From NCBI GenBank assembly GCA_013365365.1, contig JABVXU010000053.1, forward strand, positions 163,922 through 227,921: a stretch of 64,000 nt of DNA, in the 5' to 3' direction. Shown here piece by piece: positions 48,614 through 61,516 of this stretch. The notes beneath the pieces are model-generated. The model ran no database searches. It was given only the letters and a program-made list of their open reading frames with translations, and was not told the origin of the DNA. The stretch comes from Cruorifilaria tuberocauda. Lineage: Eukaryota; Nematoda; Chromadorea; Rhabditida; Onchocercidae. The stretch's first letter is position 1, and every line of letters starts with the position of its first letter. A program made the translations under genes and the position numbers.

Positions 48614-51600
48614 TCAATTCTGCCTTCCAATCACAAGTGGATGTATTTCAGTGCCTGCGCGGATTCGACAATCACAGCACGTTGCTGTCGAGATCGTTGT
48701 CGGTTGCCAATTTCCGTTTACGTTTCGTAGCACATCGAAATTCCGATATTTTTGTTGGCATTTTCCCCAACCTAAAATCACACCTATGCTTAATTGGTTT
48801 AGTTAAATAAGAAGATATTTATATTGTTATCATGGTTAAGATTTTACTGAAAGAAGGAAAAGAAACTTTGAAACTATGAAATATTAAGTAAGATTTTCCT
48901 TAATATCCTTTGATTACAATTCACAAAAACATTCCCTTTTCTCCTTTAAGCACTTAAATTAATTAAATCGCTCTCCTCTCTCAATGATAATTTCAATTAA
49001 AATATTAGAGATAATATCCCTTTCGATGATAATCTCTTCAGGTATAGTACCACTGAGAAAATTACAAGTCGTAAAATCAATTTATTTCACCTTCTCTTAT
49101 CTCATTCCTCTTTTCTTATCTCTCAACAAAAGGAAAAGAAAATCAAATTTCCTCTAAATTATCACTTGAAAAATGTATTGTATGATTTGCAATTTATTCA
49201 TTTCAAAATTTCATTCCGATTAAAAAAAAAACCGATTAATTTAAACAAATGTGAACAACTAAATCAACCAATTATTTTTTCCCTTTTTTTGGTACTGAAG
49301 TATGAAAGATCAAAAAAGCACCGAAATCTGGTTATTACATATTTTTACCATGATAACCGGATTTTAGTGTTTTTTAAAAAAGCTTCAAGAAAAAGCATAA
49401 AAGAATAATGTGAAATATTACCAGACAGACAATGACCTTCATTTTCTTTGGAGCAAACAAGCTCATTAATTAAGGGTGGAAAATAATCTGGTGGCAATTT
49501 GCGCCAAGTCCAACAAGCACTACAAAGTGACAACATATTGTCGTCATCTACTTCACCGTGTCGTACACAAGATATCATATAACGTATTCCTAAAGAACAT
49601 AAATAGATGTGGAAGAATTGAATGATTTAAATTATGATATTAATATGTAATTTTCAAATCTATCACGAACCTTTCGAAATAAATAATCATTATTTCATTC
49701 AGAGATTGGATTAGATATCGATGCTACAAGAATTTTTAAAGAGAAAGATAAAATTTCATAAATATCAGAGCAAGTTGTACCTCACTTACAAGTTAAGCAA
49801 ACTTCATAATATTGCAACTACTACCAGGAATATGTTGAGAATAATAGGCATGTCCACTGAGAGAGATTAAGTAATGCTGATTTAGATTTGATAAGCTAAC
49901 ATTGGAGCAAAAAATAAATGTTCATAAAAACTAACAGAAAGTTGAAGTAAATCAATAAGAATTAGAGGAAACCTAAAACGGGTGGGTCAGCTTTTCTTTT
50001 AACTTTCTTTTTGCTACGATCATGCATTTGTTCCCAAGTTTCGGTTTTGCTGTGTTCATTCGTCTGCTCCCAAGTCCCTACTTCACTTTGAAATGCTTTT
50101 TGTCCATCACCACTTGTCCTATCACTGAATTCGAAGGGGGAAATCCATGGCTGTTGAATTGAATGCTGTAAAGCGCAACTTCTCAATTATTTAGTTATTA
50201 ATTATTTAAACTCATCAGTATTTCAACTAATACATATTTTAGGATAGAAACTATTTTTAAACCTGTGGTATAGGTTGTGGTTGGAAAATCGGAAATTGAA
50301 ATTGATGTGGTTGAACGGGAGGAAGAGGGAATATAACTGGTTGAGGTTGGACCGGTGGATGGACCAGCGGTTGAACGTGTGGTTGAACCCGTGGTTGCAC
50401 CGGGGGCCAAAAACGATTCCTTGGTGCAGGATAAACCTGTAGGTTAAAAAGTTTCAGTTAAATAGTGCACCCACATCGAGAACTAAAATAACCTCTTAAA
50501 TCCAATTTTCATTTATAGGTTTTTTAAAAAAAGGTTCTTACAAACGTAAGAAAAAAAATGTTTTTTCTCAAATTCCTCAAATTTGGTGCATATAAAACTT
50601 GCAACAATTTTTCGATAAATTAAAAAAAAACATTTCAAGTTGGCAATTCTTATTTCAATTGTAATAATATAAAATAAGATTCTTACAACTCGTTGTTGCT
50701 TAAAAATACCGGCATATCGTAAACCACGTTCAATCAATCCCCTCATATAATATGAAGCTTGTGGTGCACTTGGTACCTATACAAAAGAAAATCATTATAT
50801 ACCTATTATTATTATTATCATCATTCAATTTATCTTATAAATTATAATTGAAAATTAGTTAAAGGCATTTAAAATTTAATCTTTTAATTTTCAAATTTTG
50901 TTCTAATCTCATTGATAATCAATAAAATGCCTGAAACTAACAGCAAATGGTTTAAGAAATCGAAGCCTTCGACAATTTCTCGGATCAATGACTCTCGGAA
51001 GTGGAATCGAAACTTGTAGATTCTGTGGTACCATTCCAATTTGCTTAATCCGTCTGAGCAAAATTGCTGCACACGTTTGACATTCCAATGTTCGACACGC
51101 GAATAATTCAGCATTCTTGAAATATTATTTTTCATTTTAATATAAAGTATATGGAAAGCATAGTAAACTTAAAAAATAAATTAGGTTTGATTAGATGTAT
51201 TTTAGTATTACAAAGCTTAATTCACTCCTTTATCAGTAAAACTAGGTTAAAATATCACTTATAGCATTTGCGCTATTTCTTATAAAATATTCTGAAAATA
51301 CTGAAATGATGGAATAATGTAATCAAATCACTACACATATACTATCATTATAAATGATTATATTAAGTTAGTACAAAGAAAGTAATTGCATCGTCATGCT
51401 GCAAAAAAGTTATTTAACTAAATTTAAGCATGTCATACATTGATTAAAATTACAAAAACATTTTTGTCAACAAGAAATGAATTTCTTTCTATTGGATAGA
51501 AAACTAATAGAAAAGTTTTTTTTGCATTTATTGACTATGAAATATTTTCGGTAAACAGTTGTGACTGTAATTGATTGAAAATAATTAATCGGATCGATCA

Positions 51601-52751
51601 ACAAAGACAAATAGATATAGAAGAACTTCGAATTTAATTTTTTATTTTTTATTTTCAGTGAAGTTCATTTCTCAATTTTATTTTGATATTAAAGTTTATC
51701 ATGAAAACTAACTAATAATAATCGTAAATGTTACAGTTTTTAGTACATTTCATTGATTTGCTTTGCATATTTCTTTATCAAGATTAGTGATAACATATCA
51801 CTAAAAAGTGACAATATTTTTTCTTTACGCAATTCTATTTTTAATCCAACTATTCCTTATTGTTTATGGTAAAGCAATAATTTCTAAAGGACAAAAATTT
51901 TTTCATTGATCATTTTGAATCACTTGTTGAACGTCTTCTATCTGATGAATTAATTTAATAATTTCAGAAGTTCAACTTCTTACTTAACTACGAGCATTCT
52001 TTCCGATATACTTTCCTATTGACAGTTCTCTTATTTTTCTAAAACACCTAATTGCGCTACCTATACTTGCTACCTGCTACCAAGCGTGTTATAATACTAC
52101 TTCTAGGTCAAATATATTGTTAATGTTCCGTATTGCTTCCATTCTTTCATAATTCAAATATCAAAAAGCACTCAAATTTACTTTTCATCTAACATAATTT
52201 CTTTAGCTTAAAATAAATATAAAATGTAAAACCAACGATGACGCCACCGGCAGGATATCTTAAACTATCGTCATCCATCGTAACATCTCCAAATGCTATT
52301 AATGCTTCTTCAATAGAAGCAGCTTGATATCGCGAATCATAAGCGATGCATTTATCTGTGCCAGGTTTAATAACGCATGGACACTGAAATCAATGACTAT
52401 AGTGTTGTTATAATTATCAATACAAATAATGTTGATTAATGATTAATCAAAAATTATGAGAATATTAATCAATAATACCTGTGGAACAACATTTCCACGA
52501 ATACGTTGATCCAATAAATTATTCACTTTGAAAAATTCTCTTGGAATATGTCGCTTTTCAAGTATTTTCACATCATGAACAGGAAAGTTTGTTTCAGTAA
52601 ATGTAAGATTTGATGCATTGAAATGTTGTAAAGATAAAATATTTGCAGCTTCAAATGGTTCAAATTTTATAATCGTATGCGTTAACAATTCCGGAATTGC
52701 TATTTTTATCGTATATAAAAAGAAAATGAATAAACGAACATTTGTCTTCAT
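48614..52751 (-). CDS. Secreted cysteine-rich precursor, growth-factor-like C-terminal domain
   Basis: Eight phase-consistent exons (52751-52479, 52383-52237, 51115-50942, 50776-50687, 50436-50263, 50165-49973, 49589-49422, 48771-48614) give 458 residues. The N terminus MKTNVRLFIFFLYTIKIAIP is a clear signal peptide. A pro-region follows with two small Cys clusters (CPCVIKPGTDKC; CRTLECQTC), then a Pro/Gln/Val-rich block of about 58 residues with PPVQP repeats. A basic stretch SKKKVKRK fits a furin-type cleavage site. The last 110 or so residues carry nine or ten Cys with spacing C..(LC.AC)..C..(C)..C..CC.C, including CSACWTWRKLPPDYFPP, WGKC, DVLR, a Trp-Gln-Pro-Thr stretch and TCCDCRI. This layout resembles cystine-knot cytokines such as Trunk/PTTH, Spaetzle or IL-17. 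I do not recognise a named family member. Gene structure confidence is high, fold assignment moderate. Confidence 0.8.
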
Positions 52752-54434
52752 ACTTTACAGAACATCCACGTTATGCAAATTTTTTTCTAACGTCGACATC
52801 TGCGTCAGTTCATGTCCATATTATCCTAATAATTAAATATAAGCAATCCTGAAGTAATTATAGTATTCACTGTTCACTTATCATCAATACTCGAAGCTGG
52901 GAAAGTATGCACGTTAGAGAAAAAATCGAAAAAACTACTCAAGCATTTTTTTTCATGATGAAAGTCGAAAACAAAAAATCAGAACTTTGATTAATATGCA
53001 AAGAAGTATTTTTTCAGTACAAAAATTCGCTCAATATGTGTTAGGAATTTGCAAAACTGATTGTAGTAATCGAAATTGATTGATGCAACATTTTTTATAT
53101 ATTTCATTTCTTAGCTAAAATTTAATTGCGATCATCGGACATGCTGGTTACTTATCGTAGTATGACATCCGATAACTGTTAGTAATAGAAAATTCAGGAT
53201 GTAAGTTCACGGTGAACTAATCCGGATAATATGATTGTACTTTTAGTACTTGAGAACTTCTTTTACTATTTCATGATAAATACATGAAACTTGATGGTAT
53301 TTTAATCACTGATCGTTCGATTTACTGTTGTTACTACAGCTGATAACTTACTGTATTAAAAATACTAATAAAAAATTCAATTATTTTTACAATTCTGAAA
53401 AATCAATTTCTGATTGGGAAAATAGAGAGATAATGTGAAAAAAACAGTTTTCGATCTGTGCTTGAAATGAGAAATGTAATTAGTATCATAAACCGGTACT
53501 GAAAGTATTTTCTTAAACTCTATTCTTTGTACATGTCTGTTCTATCTGTGTCTCTAGCGTGTCATTACATGTTAATTATCACAAATACCAAAATATTTTC
53601 GATTTAGTTTTACATCCATGAATTTTAAATAGTGTTTTCTGTTGATGAAAACGAATTTTTGTTAATCGTATTTTCAAATAATTTACTAATTTTCAAATGA
53701 TGACTTTAAGTAGTAAATATAAAAGTTTGGTGAACTACGGACAAAAACATAGTACAAGTTGAAGGAACGATTTTAGTTTGGTTGCACTTTGATAAATGTT
53801 GTATTAAAAAAGGTCATCACACTTCAGCCACGAGGAATTGTTAGAATGTTAATCGACGAGACTGACTAACCAATGAAATAATGACTAACTCTAACCTTGT
53901 ACATCTTAATTTTCGGCGAACATTTTTTAAATAATGATAATCGATAAACCGTATTATTCACGTTCCTCGCTAAAATACTGAGAGACGAGAATCCCATAAC
54001 ACTTCCATATGCCAGCACCTATCTTCAAAATAGCCGGCACACAGCGAAGTTACATAGCCTATCCACTATATATCGTAAACTGAACTGATCAGATTAGGAC
54101 ACTTTTTAGTATTTGCAAACCAATAAGGAAGAGAGCTTTTCAAAATGGCAATCATCAATAATCTTCTCAATAATGTGTGTTATAACCATCCCTACTCTGT
54201 TTCGGATTTGCTTTGACGCCACTCAAAACGTTACATCACCAACAAATGTTTCTTTTAGAAATGATGAAACATCACACGCATATAATTATTTATTAATGTA
54301 GAATCGAATCAATATAATAAAACAAAAACAGTGAAACATCGTATGTTTTAATAAAAACAAAATACGCACAGAATGCAGTTCTTAAATAAAAACAGTGAAA
54401 CATCATATGTTTTAATAAAAACAGAATGCAGTTC
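52752..54434. other. Intergenic, no gene seen
   Basis: Upstream region of the cysteine-rich precursor and 3' flank of pICln. No coding region is supported. It contains part of the direct repeat at 54324-54437. Confidence 0.5.
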
Positions 54435-54437
54435 TTA
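54324..54437. repeat. Direct repeat reaching into the pICln stop codon
   Basis: Two copies of a block containing AAAAACAGTGAAACATC, then TATGTTTTAATAAAAACA, then CAGAATGCAGTTCTTA lie at 54324-54384 and 54388-54437. The first copy has an extra AAATACGCA segment. The right copy ends on the TTA that is the pICln stop codon read in reverse. Confidence 0.85.
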
Positions 54438-56653
54438 TCCCTCATCCATTTGTTCGCTGCCAGAAGCATCTTCTTGATCTGCAACTCGAAAAATATAAAT
54501 TGAATATAAAAAATGAGAAAACATTCAACGCCACCGAAGCGATTTTATTAACGTTTTGCGTAAGCAGCACTGAACATCTTAAATCATTTTTCTCATTACT
54601 CACACGTGTTTTTACAGGAGCCCACAGATCCACCAGCTTTACTTAAAACCGCAAATTTCAATTATTAAGTCATAATACTAGCATTTTTCTAGCGATGGTT
54701 GTTCCGTCGACAAATAAAATTTGCAGCAAATAAACAAAAATTTTTCAAAAATCAAAACAATATTTCTCTTGAAATCCAACAAAAACGCTATGGAAACAAA
54801 ATAAGTTTGCTTACTTGCATTTTACTGTTTCTAATATTCGTTGGTTTTCATATTAATCAAAAAACTCTTTATTATTAAGTCAAAACAAAATGGAAAAAAA
54901 AACGAACCACCATTAGCTTCATGCCTGTGCATATTGGTTGGTAAATTCCGGAAATATAGTACATTTGGATCTCCTTCTCGACCATTTCCCTCGTAATCTT
55001 CTTCATCTGATTTATTTTCTAAAAAGTAAAAGTACAAAATTGCAAATAATTTCAATAATTTGTTACCATCATCAGTAACTGGGCATTACTTAACTTTATA
55101 AGTACTCTTAATTTACTGCTGGAACTGATATATACCTGAGAAATCACCGTCTGGGTCCATTGTAAAATCGTCCGAAAAATCATCACCTTCATCAGGATTC
55201 AATTCTTGACACTCACACATTTGTTGATAAATATTCTGCACTAAATTTTTAAAAACTTATAAAACTCATACATAAGATATCAGCATCATATGTAATACAC
55301 TAAAATTCCATTCAAGAGTTTATCAGAAAGAGCAATATTGGAACGAGAGCAAATTAATTTCAAAATTTTACATTCTTTCCAATTTGAAAGGTGAGAAATC
55401 ATAAGAGCCATTTTAAAAGCCAATATATTATAAGTTTTCCTTAATTTAACTACTACAATTGTATGAGTATTCAGTTCCATTGATTTCCTTGCAATAATTA
55501 AACTATAAATTAAGATAATTAAATCATTAGATACCAATGAACAAAATAAAAATATTGACAAAAAACAACAAATAAAGAATACCAACTTTCAGATATTTAT
55601 ATATATGATCCCCAAACTTACATATGGTTTTATCTTGAGGAGCAAAACGTATAGCTAATTGTACTTTGTCATCATCATCATCATCATGATCATTGTCAAC
55701 ATCATCACCGAATCCATTCTCCGTCCTCTCCTCATCAAATTCTACTTGTTCTTCAATACCACTTTCAATAACATTCTGCGCACTACTCACAGACTCTTCG
55801 GTATTTTGTATTCCTATGTCTGCAAATAAAAACACAAAAGTTAGATATTGTTAACAGCGATATGAAGCAAAACAGCAAGCTAAATTATTTCAATACACAT
55901 TACTCTAAGAAATTAAAATCTATCATTCCTTCGACGATTCAGGAAACATACAACTGTTTTACAGAAAATTTCAATAATCTATATTTATCTATGTGCGTAT
56001 GTCAATAATATACCGTATCAAGTACTCATCATTGCAGGAAATAATGGAATATTAGTCATCTCACAAATTTTGAATTTTGAGCATAAAAATAAAAGCAAAA
56101 TCATCATTACCAAAAGATTTAAGAAAAAAATTTTAATAAAATGCTCCATGAACATAGTGACATACCTGACCCTTTCGCATCAGCTAATACATAGATACAC
56201 TCCTCTGGAAATACACTGGGATCGCGTGAAATAGCATGGAGTATTATTGATGGATAAGTCAGACTAAAGCCTTGTCCATTGACACTTGAGATCCATGTTA
56301 CTGAACTAAAATATCCCAGCAGTTTTCTAACTCATAATAATTTGAATATGGTAATATTGACAATAAATAATTTACGAATTAAAAAATTATCTTTAACTAA
56401 ACTAAACTATATTAATTATCTTTAACTAAACTATATTAAATCTAATTTAAAAGCTTTATCAATCATATCAATCTGCTACAAACAATCACTATTAGTCGTT
56501 ATAATATTAACGAAACGATCAAATAATTTGATACCTTTCTGAAATGGTCAATTCACCTTCACCAGCAGATTCACTTTCAATATATGCAGTAACCTGACCC
56601 TGCATCAATCTAATGCCATCTGTTGGCACAGCTACATTACTTAAAACAATCAT
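54435..56653 (-). CDS. icln-1: Methylosome subunit pICln
   Basis: Assembly chaperone that delivers Sm proteins to the PRMT5 methylosome and holds them for SMN-dependent snRNP assembly. Exons 56653-56535, 56305-56166, 55819-55622, 55240-55136, 55018-54911 and 54478-54435 join in phase. The PH-like domain shows [60 protein letters not shown], and after the acidic loop [14 protein letters not shown], then [14 protein letters not shown]. These match human CLNS1A segment by segment. A long acidic insert ([18 protein letters not shown], then a run of Asp) lies between the last two strands, as in the family. The C-terminal tail is acidic and ends [10 protein letters not shown] possible extra exon at about 54608-54650 does not fit the phase and was left out. 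Confidence 0.92.
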
Positions 56654-58558
56654 CTTTTATAGCCCTGCAAATTAGTTCACAGTGTAAGTTAAGCGCAGAT
56701 ATAGGAATATTAAACAAATCGTAGGCCGAATATTAAACAAATGTTAGTAGCATTCATAACCCTTACTAAATATCAATAAGCTTCAGCTTAACTTTATAAC
56801 ATGCTGACATCGATGTCGAAGAAATTTTATGAGCTGTTGCAGACCTAACCAACGCCAAAGGTCAAAACCTTGAAAGCTTAATACTACGAGAAATTGCAGA
56901 GATCAGCCGGCATCAAAATTCATTAAGCTAATCGTCTAACCTGTTAGGCCATATTTTAGCGAATTGTGCTTAGGCAGGCTGGCAAGTTGTCAACCCCGTA
57001 ATTTTCGTTTCAGGATTAATGAAAACTTATACAACACTGTATCTTCAACTCTAGTTGTGGCATATATATCTGACGCTGATATAAGATATATCAGCCAAAA
57101 CGTTATAAAAGCTTACATAATATTTTCATGTTAAATATTTGTATATGCCATTAAAATGTATAAATACAGTCAGACTTTGCAAAGTACTTACTAATAGTAC
57201 TTAGCATTGCGAAAGATCGCGTGCTATAGATTGATCATTAAAACAATGCTAACTTCAATTCGATATGATGGATACAAAAATTACTATAATTGGAGTGAAA
57301 GTGCATTATTCTTATATTTATCATACTCGTACACTTTGACAAAAGATTTTGATAACATTTGCTTACTTTGGCACTTTGGAAATTCAAATAATGTAACAAA
57401 AATATACAAAAGTTCTAAATTTTCTTGGAAATAACCGTTATAAAGACTATTTAGTCAAATTGATAATATAATTATGTGATGAGGAAACGAATAGTATTTT
57501 TGAAATGTAGCGGGAGGAAATTAGTATATTACTTTACTTAAAGTGAAATTTGATTGGCATATTTTTTTCGATCCATCCTCAGTCCACAGATTCGTTGAAG
57601 CCTGCGATTAATGACATTTCTATTCATTTTACTATTTTAAATCTAAATTAAATTAATAACCACCTATGTCACCAAAACTTCCTAGCCGAGTAGATCCTTG
57701 CATAATAAAGAATCTATTCTTCATAAATGATTTACGGGAATGTTATGCAACCGATCAGTTTCAGTCGGTAAAGATTTCTTGAATTATTGACGATTGAAGG
57801 AATCATTTTTTGTTTATTGGTTTGGATTTGAATGATTTTCATTCATTTGTGAATGAATTGTCATTTGTCATTTGTGATTGTCATCGTTGAGAGACTTTTT
57901 CCTAACATCTTATGACTATGTTAGTAACAATACATACATATAATTCAGTTTAAGTTTGGAGGTATTCGAATTAGAAAGAAATTGAATTGAAATTAGCATT
58001 TGATACAAGCTAAAATCCTGTTGGAATAATATAATAGTTCTTTTTTATTTTCCATTTCACTTACTGTTACTTAAGAGAGCTTAATATTTACGCAAACGTT
58101 TAAATAACTGATGGAGAAAATATTGCATTCTTACACGATTTAATTTGAATTTTTTTGCTTAGTTATAATATTAGTATTAGTTATAGTTTATAGTATAATA
58201 ATATTAGTTATATATTATAATATTAGTATTAGTATAATATTAGTTATAATATTAAAGAATGTGCTAAGGAAAGGAAAGAAAATGTTATACTGTGTGATTT
58301 GTTATCACTTAATGATATTGAAGCAACGGGCTCTTACTCCTCTTTCGTAACTTATTTTTCAATAAATTTGAAAATTTTAATTTCGATTAATTATAAATTA
58401 GTTATTTTGAAGTGAATTTCATTCATTAGTTATGATGTTTCTGGATGAACGGTCAACAGTTTCTTGAGAAGAAGCATTCATCGATCGATAACAGCTTCCT
58501 AATCTTATTTCTTTTTTTTAAAGGATTTATTGAACGAGATTGAAAAAGGATAAGAAAA
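56654..58558. other. Divergent intergenic region
   Basis: 1.9 kb between the pICln start (minus) and the Lys/Glu-rich gene start (plus), so it holds both promoters. It includes A+T-rich tandem words near 58160-58255 (ATAATATTAGTATTAGT and variants). No gene was found. Confidence 0.6.
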
Positions 58559-60194
58559 ATGAGGCCTGGTGGTGGTGCAATGAAAAAATTCGGTAAGAAA
58601 AGGCGAATGAGATTTGGTCATAATAAAGTTTTTAAACGAAAAGTATTAAAACCGCCAAAGAAGAAAGGTATAATGAAAGAAAAGAAATTTGCAAAAAAGA
58701 AACACAAAGAAGAGATGAAGAAGAAGCCTTCAAAGAAAAGTAAGATGAAGAAAGAATAAAATGAATCAGTTTTTGAATTATAATAAGCTAAATTAATTAG
58801 TGACTGAGTAAGTAATGTTAGGACGAAAGCTGTTGACGACAATTAATATAAATCCAAGAATTCAAATTTCACACTTTGCACGGATAAGTTGAAATGAGTT
58901 TCACCGAAATTGTAAGCTAATAATATAAATCCAGTCTAATCCACATAATGAATGATTGAATAAAACTGAAACTATTTATAATTGAATGAATACTTTTGAT
59001 TAAGCAAATCAGAAGAAATGAACTTTTGATAATAAAATATAGTTTAATGTAAAATTAAAATTAACTTCATAATTTGGCTTGATTTTATTTCAAAACTTGT
59101 CTCTGAAAATATTGTTAATGACAGAAACGAGAGAAAGGAAGAGGGGAAAAGAAGGAAAGAAATCGAGGGAAAGAGAAAAAGAAGAGGAAAAATTAAAAGA
59201 AAAAAGTGAGGAAGAGGAAAAATCAGAGAAAAAGGAAAAGAAATTTGAGAGAGAAATGACGGAAAAGGCAGAAGCGACAAAATCCGAAGGTTAATCGATG
59301 GATAATTTAATTGATGAAATTATTTTAAAATGAAGATGTTCTTTTCTTAGCGAATTAAAGAAAAGAATTTTATAGTATATAAAACTGAAATGTTCTGAAG
59401 TTCTTAGCTATTTGCAAGGAGTATTATTTCATTCAAAATGATTTGTTTATTGGAAATTGATTTAATTGCTCTATTAATTGACAACGTTGATTAATCGCAA
59501 AAGATAAAACAAACTGAATTCTTGCCTTTGAAATTTTGAAATTTAGTTTAAGCCAAATAATTTGCAATTTACATGTCAGTCATTCTAAGCCGAACAGCTT
59601 AAATTGAAAACTGAAAAAAAAGGAAAAGGATGAGAAGTAAGAAAAATCAAGTGGACGGTCTCATTCATAAACAAATTTTTGGCCTTTGACCTTATAAGTG
59701 CAATTAGTTGCTAGAATTTTATGTGTTTGCTTCGCATATATGTTAATTTCATTTATTTATTTTCCTGTAAAATAGGTTCAATGCGAAAAATGGAGAAAGA
59801 AGTGAAAGTAATTTCAAAGATGAAAAGTAAAATTGAAGTAAAAGAAGAGCAAGAAGTTGGTGCTAAATTTAGGGTATACAATTTAAAATTTACTTCAATT
59901 TCAACCTTTTTATTTGGGATGAGATGGTTCTATCGATATGATATAACGAGAATATATCATTGAATCGATCATTTCACAAATGAATTTTTTAATTCACAAC
60001 AAGTAAGTGTGTATCACTGTTAATGACATTGATGAATGAATGAATACACTTCACAACAAAAAGCCATTTTTAAGCTTGGACGATTTGGTGCTCAGTTTTT
60101 TCCACCAGTAGAAAGTGCGGCAAGTGTTACTTTAAGTGACGCTGATTCTGATGGTGAAGATGTGGAATCTGAACATTCAGAAGATGAGGAGTGA
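58559..60194 (+). CDS. Charge-polarised Lys/Glu-rich protein, unknown function
   Basis: I do not recognise this gene. Four exons, 58559-58739, 59125-59289, 59776-59873 and 60075-60194, join in perfect phase with GTAAGA, GTTAAT and GTATAC donors and give 187 residues. The first 60 residues are strongly basic (KKFGKKRRMRFGHNKVFKRK; KKEKK and KKPSKKS runs). The middle is mixed Lys/Glu and predicted helical (REREKEEEKLKEKSEEEEKS). The end is different: LGRFGAQFFPPVESAASVTL, then an acidic Asp/Glu/Ser tail DADSDGEDVESEHSEDEE. The layout suggests a nuclear or nucleolar, nucleic-acid-associated protein (inference only). It is the only convincing plus-strand gene here. The start is the first Met in the frame after a long A+T-rich leader. 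Confidence 0.75.
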
Positions 60195-61516
60195 AATGAA
60201 GCAAAAGTTTTTATTCATGCTTTATTGCATGTATTTCGCTTATTATTTTTTCACATAAAATCGTTATTAAACGTAGAAGTGAGAATTGTAACACCTTAGG
60301 GCCTTAGGCTTTCAAGATAACGAGTCATACAGCTATGGCCCTACAAAACATAAATGCATGATAGAATCGAGGGTTACCTTTAAATATTAAAACAGTATCA
60401 TATCAGCTTCTCAGTGATGATTTGATGTGCTGATTATTTGACAGTTTCTCTATTAAGAAAACTATTCAGTTCCACACAGACTGATGAGGTATATTTGTGG
60501 AATGATTATTTTATTTTAAAAAGAAATAAATTCATTAAATTTCAATTAGTTTCATTCTTCTTACAAAAAGAGTTTGCAAATTGTAGGATAAAATAAGTCC
60601 TTGATCACTTTAGACATTAAAGATACCTTACAACTGATACTGCAAATAAATTATTCGGTATTTTATGGACACAGAAGGTAAGAGTTGACCATTTTGTGGA
60701 CAGTAAACCTACTGCTTATGCTTATAATTTTTTCCGGATAGTTCCCAATTACTCTTTACAGTTTCTTTCAAATCATTCTAAATATGTAATACAACGGTCG
60801 GTACTCTAAAACTGAGTATGCCAACAGATTTTCAGTCATTCTTAGACAATGAACTTATTGTCCGAAAAAGATAGTTATGTTGTGCTTAGTAATTTTCCGA
60901 TATTAAAAATAACTTTTTCTAATATATTTTTCATTTTGATAAATTTTGTATCAAATTAAGTGTTAACGAGTTCAAAGTTCACTGATGTTTTGCACTATTT
61001 CAATTACCCATGATAACGTCAATTCTATCCAATCAACCGAGAATATTAAAATTACAAATTTATAGGGAAAAAGACCTCAAACTAATTAATATTACATAAT
61101 CGACGTAAGTATTTTGAAATCGGTTTTGTCGATAATTTTGAATAACGAATCAAGTATTTTCTTGAAGCTTCATTGGAATTTCCCGATAAATTAGAGGTAT
61201 TATTGGTTGGATTACTTCTGAAACGGTCGGATAGCGGAGAACTCTGTACTGATTTGTTCATATATAATGTGTCAAAAGCCTGTAAATAAATTGACTTAAA
61301 GTAGCACAGATGTATGATATGTCTTCTTGTCAGAAGTGATTGTCAGCTATTATTATAAGGCTATGTCCATTATCACTACAATCAATTTAAGGATTAATTA
61401 CCAGAAGTCAAAAAATACGACAACAATATCCGATATGCAACCATGATCAATAATTATATTAAAAGTTTTACACAGTTTTTCTTTGTATATAAAATCATTT
61501 AAACTTAGCGCTTTAG
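60195..61516. other. Intergenic, no gene seen
   Basis: Lies between the 3' ends of two converging genes (plus-strand Lys/Glu-rich, minus-strand repeat protein). No coding region is supported. Confidence 0.55.

Noticed and set aside
54608..54650. Possible pICln exon ([11 protein letters not shown])
   Set aside because: The phase does not fit the preceding exon, whereas exon 54911-55018 joins the last exon directly in phase.
58618..58842. Phe-rich minus-strand frame of 74 codons
   Set aside because: Mirror of the basic first exon of the Lys/Glu-rich gene.
59044..59280. Phe/Leu/Ser-rich minus-strand frame of 78 codons
   Set aside because: It is the complement of the Lys/Glu-rich exon at 59125-59289; such mirror frames are expected from purine-rich coding strands.
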